Below are positions 1 through 5,605 of a stretch of DNA of 6,470 bases, in pieces. The stretch is from Lachnospiraceae bacterium (GTDB lineage Bacteria > Bacillota > Clostridia > Lachnospirales > Lachnospiraceae). The stretch is from positions 1 to 6,470 of the forward strand of contig DNJM01000005.1 in the NCBI GenBank assembly GCA_003489085.1, written 5' to 3'. The translations under genes were made by a program, and so were the position numbers. Each line of letters starts with the position of its first letter. Positions within the stretch are counted from its first letter, which is position 1. Under the pieces are notes generated by a model. It saw only the letters and a program-made list of their open reading frames with translations, was not told the DNA's origin and did not search any database.

Positions 1-65
1 CTGGTCTGTTCAGACCACTGCCTGAGGCGGCCCTGTTGGGCACCCAAACTGGTTTGTGTAGCCAT
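1..65 (-). CDS. tnpA: IS66-type accessory protein TnpA, N-terminal fragment (cut by left edge)
   Basis: Only the first 21 complete codons lie in the window, reading MATQTSLGAQQGRLRQWSEQ and one further residue before the edge. The ATG at 65-63 is well supported by a perfect AGGAGG at 78-73, seven bases upstream. The short polar, Gln/Arg-rich start ending in RQWSEQ resembles the N-termini of the small DNA-binding TnpA proteins of IS66-family elements in Clostridia, which normally continue into a helix-turn-helix with a WCxxxGI...YYWRLR pattern. That diagnostic part lies outside the window, so the family call is from memory of such N-termini. In a typical IS66 element tnpB and the DDE transposase tnpC follow, which would place the body of the element to the left of this window. 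Alternative: any small DNA-binding protein. Confidence 0.55.
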   Translation of the reverse strand, partial: MATQTSLGAQQGRLRQWSEQT

Positions 66-72
66 AATCGTA

Positions 73-78
73 CCTCCT
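73..78 (-). promoter_or_regulatory. Ribosome binding site of the tnpA-like gene
   Basis: Read on the minus strand this is AGGAGG, followed by seven bases and ATG. It is a consensus Shine-Dalgarno site and fixes the start at 65. It is the best such site in the window, which argues that the reading frame running off the left edge is a real gene. Confidence 0.8.
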
Positions 79-90
79 GGTTATAGTCAG

Positions 91-120
91 TCAAAAAAGT
101 TGAGTCCTAAACTTTTTTGA
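91..120 (-). repeat. Perfect 11-bp inverted repeat in the leader of the IS66-like gene
   Basis: TCAAAAAAGTT at 91-101 and AACTTTTTTGA at 110-120 are exact reverse complements around an 8-base loop. The repeat lies 26 bases upstream of the tnpA-like ATG and just before its Shine-Dalgarno. In RNA it would be an AU-rich hairpin whose 3' arm carries a U6 run, so it could act as a weak attenuator limiting read-through from outside into the transposition genes. It could instead be a binding site for a dimeric protein. The symmetry is seen directly; the role is inferred. Confidence 0.6.
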
Positions 121-227
121 CCCTATAGTTTTTGTTGAGTGTAATTATGGCATGATTGGAAATCAATAAAAAGGTACTTGCGTTTTACCGTTTACCAAGA
201 AACTGCTTATAGAATAGCATATCTGCG

Positions 228-265
228 AAAAAAAACATCTGCCAGCTTTAATCCACGGACAGATG
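228..265 (-). terminator. Rho-independent terminator after the response-regulator remnant
   Basis: On the minus strand CATCTG (265-260) pairs with CAGATG (241-236), extended inward by a wobble and a G-C pair. The stem is followed at once by eight T residues (235-228). It begins 20 bases after the TAA of the winged-helix remnant at 286-288, so it is most simply the original terminator of that gene. Confidence 0.75.
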
Positions 266-285
266 CCATTATCCATTTTACATAC

Positions 286-458
286 TTACCCCACAAAACG
301 ATATCCACTATTTACAACAGTTTCTATGTACCCCTCTCCAACTTTTCTCCGAATCTGGCTGATCACATTCACTACTGCATGCGCAGTACGCAACCTACAA
401 TATTGCAATATTAATATAGCTCCTTGTGCGGGAAGGACTTGGTTATGCACCTCTTTGG
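286..458 (-). pseudogene. Remnant of an OmpR/PhoB-type response regulator: winged-helix C-terminus
   Basis: An open minus-strand frame ends with TAA at 288-286. Its last 34 codons read as the end of an OmpR/PhoB effector domain: a recognition-helix segment AVVNVISQIRRKVG, then GYIETVVNSGYRFVG, matching the family pattern IxxLRKKIG...YIxTVxGxGYRF. Upstream in the same frame HNQVL matches the HPxQVF-type turn of this fold, but the roughly 17 residues between are not regulator-like. A FPHKELY segment similar to the expected SRxxLY appears in a neighbouring frame, pointing to frameshifts. The frame is blocked by a stop just above 458. No start codon or ribosome binding site serves it, so it cannot make a regulator. 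Winged-helix identity is fairly secure from the motif; the exact family is not. Confidence 0.65.
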
Positions 459-704
459 ATCATAAATATGTGCTTAGCCGCTATTGCTGCAGCGACAAGC
501 TTTTCAATTCGAAAAGATACAGCTCATTGAGAGGAAATCGCTTATCGCCTTATATTTGATCTGCCAATGAGAATTCCGCCATGCTGTAAAGCGAGGGTAA
601 GCCTGTCCTGCCAGTGGATAACGGAAATCATCCGGCAGAAAGATACTATTTCTGAAGAAGTATTACCGGAGGAGTCATATGCGGATGGGCTGACTATAAT
701 TGCC
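459..704. other. Non-coding stretch with no intact gene between two terminators
   Basis: Apart from the receiver-like scrap there is nothing supportable here. The plus-strand open frame of 66 codons from 567 has no convincing ribosome binding site, low-complexity content, and runs through the hairpin at 721-752. A 6-bp inverted repeat (CTTTTC 500-505, GAAAAG 511-516, 5-base loop) is present without an obvious role. The stretch reads best as decayed coding sequence. Confidence 0.5.
575..655 (-). pseudogene. Possible receiver-domain scrap of the same response regulator
   Basis: On the minus strand this stretch reads SEIVSFCRMISVIH followed by WQDRLTLALQHGG. The FCRxI and DRLxALxxGG segments resemble the alpha3 helix and the region just before GxDDYxxKPF of OmpR-class receivers. 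The reading then loses similarity exactly where DDYxxKPF should follow. It lies about 120 bases before the HNQV segment of the winged-helix remnant, roughly half the normal spacing, as expected if the gene is truncated at its 5' end and internally shortened. The similarity is short and could be chance. Confidence 0.3.
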
Positions 705-752
705 AAAGAGAAAACAACGGCGGGGGCATCTGGTACAAACCCGATGCCCCCG
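705..752 (-). terminator. Rho-independent terminator of the glycosyltransferase-kinase operon
   Basis: On the minus strand CGGGGGCATC (752-743) pairs perfectly over 10 bp with GATGCCCCCG (730-721) around a 12-base loop. It is followed within three bases by a T-rich tail reading TTGTTTTCTCTTT. It starts about 70 bases after the kinase stop codon, and no other gene lies between, so it closes the operon. On the plus strand no U-tract follows, so it is directional. Confidence 0.85.
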
Positions 753-821
753 TTGAATATGAATTAACTGTTTTCTCTTCGTTGTTCTCCGATTTAAAGA
801 TTTCCGCCTTCTTGTCTTTTC

Positions 822-3404
822 TTACAACTGGCGGATACACTCCACCGCCCTGGCATAGTCCTTCTGCACCTGTGCAAATAACTCTTCCACATCTTCTGCA
901 TATTCCCGTCTGTCCCTCAGCCGCTCCGAAAGCGCCGCGACCGAATGTCCAAGCTCTGTCAGCGCAAGATTCTGGCATATACCCTTCATAGTATGCGCGG
1001 CTCTGAACGCTTCGTCCATATTCCGCTGTTCCAAAGACTCATACAGAAGCATGTAGCTCTCATCCTCCGGAACTTTACATAAAAACTTTTTAATCCGTTC
1101 CTCCTTGCGCAAACGGCGTTCTACTTCGCTATAATCCGCTCCCATTGCATCATAACACTCTTTTATTGTCATTCTCTTAATTATCCTTTCCTGCCTGTTC
1201 CTCTTCTTCTCTGTCACATATCCTATCTCTTCCAGAAGCTCCTTCGCAATTTCCATATTTAATTCATTATCTTCTGCCAGCAAAATCCGTTTGTTTTCAA
1301 AATTGATTTCCTGTTTCTCCGGCTTTGCATCTTCTTCCGATTTCTCTCCGGCGAACTTACTAAGGCCCAAATAAAGATTAGACTTAAATAATGGTTTGGA
1401 TATGAAGCCCATCACACCCGCCTGCCGCGCCTCCTCTTCAATGTCACTCCAATCATATGCAGAAATAATCAGAATCGGTAAATCCTCGCCCACAAGCTTA
1501 TGTAGTTTCCGCGCTGTCTCCAGTCCGTTCATCCCGGGCATCTTCCAGTCAAGAAGTACAACATGGTATGCCTTCGATTTGTCAAAATGCTCTTTTACCA
1601 TCTTCAGGGCCTGCTCTCCGCTGGTTGCCCATTCTGCCTGTATACCGATCTCTTTCAATTGTTCCGCCGCACTCTCGCACAGCTCCTGATTGTTATCCAC
1701 TACAAGAATATTCCACGGCGGAAGCACCATATCCCCAAGCTTCTCCTCCGCCCGCTCCAGATCCAGCGTAATATGAAACTCTGTTCCCTCGCCCTGCCGG
1801 CTCTTAAGTTCTATCGTTCCTTTCATCATTTCTACGATATAACGGGTAATTGACATTCCAAGGCCTGTGCCTTCTATCTTTCTTGCACGATCCTCTCTGG
1901 AAAAGCTCTCAAAAATCTTCTGCTGGAATTCCTCTGACATTCCGATGCCGGTATCTCTTACCCTAAAATGGCATCTTACGTATTCCGGCCCCAGCGGCGA
2001 CTTCTCCTGGGACAGATATACATTGATGGTTCCATCCCTCCCTGTAAACTTAATCGCATTTGACAGCAGATTAAGAAGCACCTGATTCAGACGCACATTA
2101 TCACAGCATACCATCTCTGTCTCAATATTCCGGATAAAAACATCAAAATGCTGCCCGTTATCTTTTATCTGCGGCTGTATAATATTGACGATGGCCTCCA
2201 GCGTTTCACGCAGAGAAATCACATCCATATTCAAAGAAATCTTACCGCTCTCGATCTTAGACATATCCAGCACATCATTAATCAGTCCAATCAAGTGTCT
2301 GCTGGAAAGGGCAATCTTTTTCAGGCAGTCCTGTACCTTCGCCGCATCCCGGACATTTGCCAGAGCAATCGCCGTCATTCCGACAATACCGTTAACCGGC
2401 GTACGAATATCGTGACTCATATTCGACAGAAATTCGCTCTTTGCCTTATTCGCCTCTTTCGTCTCTTTTATCGCTATTTCCAGACGCTTCACCTGCCTTT
2501 GGCTCATCCGGTAATACAGAATAAAAACTATAACCATCGCCGCCAGCATAACAAATACCATGCCAATCAGTGAAATCTGTCTCGCATTTCCCAGGTCATT
2601 AATTGCACTCTCCAAAGCACCGTACGGCATAACAGAAATCAGATACCAGTCTGTTCCGTTAAGCGGAATACAGTAAAGATGTTTTGTCTCTCCTTCTGTT
2701 TTGATTTGCACTGAATAGTCTTCTCCAGCCTCAATCGCCTCCTGAAGCTCCTGTATGTAATCTTCCGCCCTCTTTCCGTCAATTTCCTCTGCCATATCTT
2801 TTAGCCTGTCAAAGTAATTTCCTTCTGTAATGTCTCTGCCCTGCGCAATAAAGGTTCCATTTGCACGAATAATCATGGAATATGCCAGAGATCTGTCATC
2901 ATCCAGCACAAGCGCTCTCTCCAGCTCTTCCATAGGCAAACTCAGAACCATCATAGAACTGGTTTCTCCATCCGCCATTGGATAAGCCACCTCCAGTGCG
3001 AACAGGGCTACCTTGTTCCCCTTTGAATCTCTTCCGCCACTAATCCATTTACCCTCTTCCTGCAAAAGTTTTTGAACACCCAGCGGATTTTCGCTCGTTG
3101 CAGAGTTTCCATATATCACTTCATGTTTACCGGAATCGCTATATAACTCAAGAGATACGAAACTCCTCCCATAGGTGCTCATCCCCAGCTCTTCCTTCAA
3201 TTCCTCTCCATACACTGTCTCTTCAGGCGGCGTTCTCTGGATAATCGCCTGCCCCTCATGCAGCCAGATATCCGTAACAGCTTCGAACTTCTGCTGCATC
3301 TGCCTGTTCACCTCTGACATATACAGCTCTCCCACCTCTCCGATGGTCTCCTTGCTCCTCATGCTCATAAAACGCGACTGCACAAACATAATACAAATAC
3401 ACAA
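822..3404 (-). CDS. Hybrid sensor histidine kinase with Hpt domain; frameshifted N-terminus, truncated second receiver
   Basis: This is a membrane sensor kinase expected to autophosphorylate and pass phosphate through a relay. Residues are counted from the TTG at 3404. Residues 20-270 are an extracytoplasmic dCache-like sensor, followed by a transmembrane helix at about 277-298 and a coiled linker. HisKA holds the H-box SHDIRTPVNG with His331. The ATPase has the N-box (NQVLLNLLSNAIKF, 440-453), G1 DTGIGM and G2 GTGLGM. Receiver 1 (about 565-675) has Asp619 in LLDWKMPG and Lys670-Pro. Its acidic pair reads Asp-Asn rather than Asp-Asp. Receiver 2 is only residues 705-732. The Hpt domain (745-857) has His804 in AAHTMKG. 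The TTG has no ribosome binding site; the natural start is ATG 3457, one frame away, which supplies the missing first transmembrane helix (878 residues if joined). It is last in the operon, 28 nt after the third glycosyltransferase. Functional state is uncertain. Confidence 0.85.
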   Translation of the reverse strand: MCICIMFVQSRFMSMRSKETIGEVGELYMSEVNRQMQQKFEAVTDIWLHEGQAIIQRTPPEETVYGEELKEELGMSTYGRSFVSLELYSDSGKHEVIYGNSATSENPLGVQKLLQEEGKWISGGRDSKGNKVALFALEVAYPMADGETSSMMVLSLPMEELERALVLDDDRSLAYSMIIRANGTFIAQGRDITEGNYFDRLKDMAEEIDGKRAEDYIQELQEAIEAGEDYSVQIKTEGETKHLYCIPLNGTDWYLISVMPYGALESAINDLGNARQISLIGMVFVMLAAMVIVFILYYRMSQRQVKRLEIAIKETKEANKAKSEFLSNMSHDIRTPVNGIVGMTAIALANVRDAAKVQDCLKKIALSSRHLIGLINDVLDMSKIESGKISLNMDVISLRETLEAIVNIIQPQIKDNGQHFDVFIRNIETEMVCCDNVRLNQVLLNLLSNAIKFTGRDGTINVYLSQEKSPLGPEYVRCHFRVRDTGIGMSEEFQQKIFESFSREDRARKIEGTGLGMSITRYIVEMMKGTIELKSRQGEGTEFHITLDLERAEEKLGDMVLPPWNILVVDNNQELCESAAEQLKEIGIQAEWATSGEQALKMVKEHFDKSKAYHVVLLDWKMPGMNGLETARKLHKLVGEDLPILIISAYDWSDIEEEARQAGVMGFISKPLFKSNLYLGLSKFAGEKSEEDAKPEKQEINFENKRILLAEDNELNMEIAKELLEEIGYVTEKKRNRQERIIKRMTIKECYDAMGADYSEVERRLRKEERIKKFLCKVPEDESYMLLYESLEQRNMDEAFRAAHTMKGICQNLALTELGHSVAALSERLRDRREYAEDVEELFAQVQKDYARAVECIRQL

Positions 3405-3457
3405 AAAATCAGCACAGCAAAACTAATGAGCAGCTTTCTTTTTGTTTTTTCTATCAT
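3365..3457 (-). pseudogene. True 5' end of the hybrid kinase: start codon and first transmembrane segment, out of frame
   Basis: ATG at 3457-3455 is preceded by a GGGGAG Shine-Dalgarno at proper spacing. It opens a 30-codon frame: a basic n-region MIEKTKRK, then hydrophobic LLISFAVLIF, continuing to TGA at 3367-3365. Kinases of this type begin with exactly such a short basic region and helix before the dCache domain. The kinase frame begins with C-I-C-I-M-F-V-Q at 3401. Adding one T to the T6 run at 3403-3408 joins the two into a single 20-plus-residue helix, LLISFAVLIF-LCICIMFVQ, running directly into SRFMSMRSKE. The break is seen directly. Whether it is a mutation, a sequencing or assembly error, or a programmed slip cannot be told from one sequence. 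Confidence 0.8.
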
Positions 3458-3485
3458 CCTGTCTCTCCCCGTTTAACCTTTATCT

Positions 3486-4457
3486 TTACTCTTCATCCGG
3501 TGCTCTGCGCACAGCAGCACCTTCCTCATTCGCTAAATGTTTCCTTTCATTCTTTTCTTTGTCCAGTTTCCTATCAATTACCATCTGTTGGATCAAACTG
3601 TCAACCTTACTTTCTAATCCAGAAATCTGAACAGATGTCACAAACAGCTTTATAATCAAAATAAATAGAATCACTAAATAAATCATATTAATTGACTCCT
3701 GAAATTCCAAAAGCCCGGATAAAAAATAGAATAGCTGCGGGAAAATCCCCATGATTATTAAAAGGCCCGAAAAGGCAATCCAAAATTTTTGAAGAAGCAG
3801 GATTGACGTCAATATTCGTATCATATATTTTACAGATCCGACCATATTAAAACAGCTGACTCCCATTTGCCTTTCATCCATGATTACCGGAATCTCAGCC
3901 ACCCTGACTCCTTTTTTCACCAAATGTGAAATCGTATCGGGTTCAGGATCATAGTTTAGGTTATGTACAAATTCCCCGATTATCTCTCTTGAAAACATTC
4001 TCATGCCTGATGTCGGATCCTTTATTATGACTCCTGTGGTCATCTTAATGGCCGCTGTTATCATTCGGCTCCCAACCATACGCAGAGACATTCCCTTTTT
4101 CCCGTGTACAAACCTGGATCCTATCACAATATCATAACCCTTCTCTATTTCCTCCAGCATATCCGGTATGAATTCTATGCGGTGCTGTCCGTCCGCGTCA
4201 AACTGAACCGCATACTGATATCCCTTTTGATAAGCATATTTAAGTCCTGTCCGAAAAGCGCCGGAAAGCCCCAGATTAACCGGAAGATTAAGCAGCTCAT
4301 ATCCGTTTCTGCGGCAAATTTCTTCTGTCCTGTCCTCAGAACCATCGTTAACCACCACATAATCATATTGATCCTGCTCTTTGATAATACTCGTCACTAC
4401 TTTTTCTATGTTTGCTTCCTCATTATAGGCGGGAATTATAATTAACAGCTTCTTCAT
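3486..4457 (-). CDS. Family 2 glycosyltransferase (DPM-like) fused to a shortened DUF2304 membrane domain
   Basis: Residues 1-210 form a GT-A fold glycosyltransferase of the dolichol/polyprenyl-phosphate mannose synthase-like group: IIIPAYNEE at 6-14, VNDGS at 36-40, the metal-binding DADGQ at 87-91, and DPTSGMRMF at 147-155. Enzymes of this group move a sugar from a nucleotide donor, often to a lipid phosphate carrier, at the inner face of the membrane. From about residue 224 it changes to two transmembrane segments (225-248 and 257-276) and a heptad-like tail ISGLESKVDSLIQQMVI. This matches the back part of DUF2304, a small protein usually encoded next to such transferases. The expected first DUF2304 helix is missing. 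A charged tail of about 30 residues ends the protein. The ATG at 4457 has AAGGAG five bases upstream. The exact donor and acceptor cannot be read from the sequence. Confidence 0.85.
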   Translation of the reverse strand: MKKLLIIIPAYNEEANIEKVVTSIIKEQDQYDYVVVNDGSEDRTEEICRRNGYELLNLPVNLGLSGAFRTGLKYAYQKGYQYAVQFDADGQHRIEFIPDMLEEIEKGYDIVIGSRFVHGKKGMSLRMVGSRMITAAIKMTTGVIIKDPTSGMRMFSREIIGEFVHNLNYDPEPDTISHLVKKGVRVAEIPVIMDERQMGVSCFNMVGSVKYMIRILTSILLLQKFWIAFSGLLIIMGIFPQLFYFLSGLLEFQESINMIYLVILFILIIKLFVTSVQISGLESKVDSLIQQMVIDRKLDKEKNERKHLANEEGAAVRRAPDEE

Positions 4458-4498
4458 AATGTCTCCTTCTCTTTCGTGGGTTCCAATCAGCTCTCGGT

Positions 4499-5605
4499 TT
4501 ATATTGTTCTTTTATATTTCAATCTGCTTGTCTGCTTTTCGGTTCCCAGCCCGTTAAGAGCTGCAATTCCCCATGCTAACACCCGGTATGCTCTTAGACA
4601 AACTAAAATAGACGCAGTACGGACAAGAGTTCTCCAAAAAAACGACTGAAGCTTATTTACATAGTTTCCACTTGCAAGCTCTGGCATCAGTCTCTTTACC
4701 AGGGGGTGCTCTCCGTAGGATTTCAGCAGCTTTACCGTTGTTCTGAGTCTGGTTTTAATGTCTCCTTCAAATTGCAGAGACCGGCTTCCTATAGAAAAAA
4801 AACCGCAAAGCAGATGAAAAGCAAGAAGGTCTTCATAGTCATCCTGTATCCCGCGCTTTTCTGTAAAATACCAAAAGCTCTCCGCGACGTGAATCCATGT
4901 TTTTGCCATATTTCCCACATTCTCTTTATATCGGCCCGTAACAGAGCCTTCCGTAACGCGGTATAAATACACACTTTCCTGTATAAAGCCGTACCTTGGT
5001 TCATATGTACAGCACATCATATTAAACAGCTTATCCTCCATCATCCGGTACTCCGCATGTTTTAAATGATTCTCTCTTAGGAATGAAGTTCGATAAAGCT
5101 TCCCACAGTCCGAAATCAAATGATTATCTGTCAGGAATCCTTTGAACCGAAAATCCACCGTCCGAGTATAGCTGCCGCCCCTTAAGTGATGGCGGTTCAT
5201 TTCGCTGCATCTCAAAGCATCAAACCGCCGAAAATTTCCTGTCACAATATCCGCCTGTTCTTCTTCCGCCTTTTCTACCAGTCTTCGAACCGTACTTTTT
5301 CGATCCAGACAGTCATCCGAATCCACAAACAAAATATATCTCCCGCCTGCAGACTCCATCCCCCGGTTTCTTGCCGCTCCTGCTCCTTTATTTTCCTGAT
5401 GAATAACCTGTATATTTTCGTATTTCTCCGCATAGTTTTCACAGATAGCAGGGCAGTTGTCCGGAGAACCGTCATCCACAAGTATTACCTCTATATTTTG
5501 ATAATCCTGCTCCAGCACGCTGGCAATGCATTCCTCCAGATACTTTTCTGTTTTATACACGGGAATAATCACACTAACCAGCGGAAATTTTCTGTCACTC
5601 AACAT
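4499..5605 (-). CDS. Family 2 glycosyltransferase, polysaccharide biosynthesis
   Basis: This is a 368-residue GT2 enzyme, inverting GT-A type, expected to add a sugar to a growing surface glycan from a nucleotide donor. Visible motifs, counted from the chosen start, are VSVIIPVYKTEKYL at 10-23, VDDGSPDN at 43-50, the ENKGAGAARNRG region at 71-82, the metal-binding DSDD at 95-98, and the acidic MMEDKLF at 188-194 where the catalytic base usually lies. About 170 residues of helical C-terminal extension follow, with a moderately hydrophobic patch near 326-352 that may contact the membrane. I chose the ATG at 5605, with GGGGTGG five bases upstream, because the catalytic fold begins ten residues later. 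The longer frame from 5689 adds 28 non-conserved residues lying wholly over the neighbour's end. The 11-nt overlap with the upstream stop suggests translational coupling. Substrate unknown. Confidence 0.88.
   Translation of the reverse strand: MLSDRKFPLVSVIIPVYKTEKYLEECIASVLEQDYQNIEVILVDDGSPDNCPAICENYAEKYENIQVIHQENKGAGAARNRGMESAGGRYILFVDSDDCLDRKSTVRRLVEKAEEEQADIVTGNFRRFDALRCSEMNRHHLRGGSYTRTVDFRFKGFLTDNHLISDCGKLYRTSFLRENHLKHAEYRMMEDKLFNMMCCTYEPRYGFIQESVYLYRVTEGSVTGRYKENVGNMAKTWIHVAESFWYFTEKRGIQDDYEDLLAFHLLCGFFSIGSRSLQFEGDIKTRLRTTVKLLKSYGEHPLVKRLMPELASGNYVNKLQSFFWRTLVRTASILVCLRAYRVLAWGIAALNGLGTEKQTSRLKYKRTI

Larger units (their letters stand above)
1..195 (-). mobile_element. Probable end of an IS66-family insertion sequence (partial)
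   Basis: The element is inferred from the tnpA-like start and its leader. On the minus strand, sequence from 195 inward begins GTAAACGGTAAAACGC, and IS66-family ends characteristically begin with GTAA. That would place the terminal inverted repeat about 130 bases upstream of the first gene, a plausible distance. Outside 195 the sequence changes to the decayed regulator region and its terminator, consistent with a junction. The other end, the matching inverted repeat and the 8-bp target duplication usual for this family are not in the window, so the exact boundary is a proposal. Confidence 0.4.

Noticed and set aside
2..17. Short inverted repeat TGGTCTG-TT-CAGACCA at the left edge
   Set aside because: It lies inside the tnpA-like coding sequence with a 2-base centre. 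It is probably a chance consequence of codon choice, and the flank is missing.
399..412. Perfect 14-bp palindrome AATATTGCAATATT
   Set aside because: It is AT-rich and isolated inside decayed sequence, with no promoter elements around it. It could be an operator but nothing supports that.
81..699. TTATAGTCA at 81-89 and its reverse complement TGACTATAA at 691-699
   Set aside because: A 9-base match over 600 bases is within chance. The bases around it do not extend the match, so it is not treated as paired element ends.
567..767. Plus-strand 66-codon open frame left of the kinase
   Set aside because: It runs through the 721-752 terminator hairpin, lacks a good ribosome binding site and has no recognisable similarity.
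2148..2573. Plus-strand open frame of 141 codons within the kinase
   Set aside because: It is antisense to the HisKA and ATPase region, is rich in His, Gln and Asn, shows no recognisable motif and has no start signal.
3402..3404. TTG at 3404 as the real start of the kinase
   Set aside because: No Shine-Dalgarno precedes it, it would leave half a membrane helix, and a well-formed start with the missing half lies 53 bases upstream in another frame.
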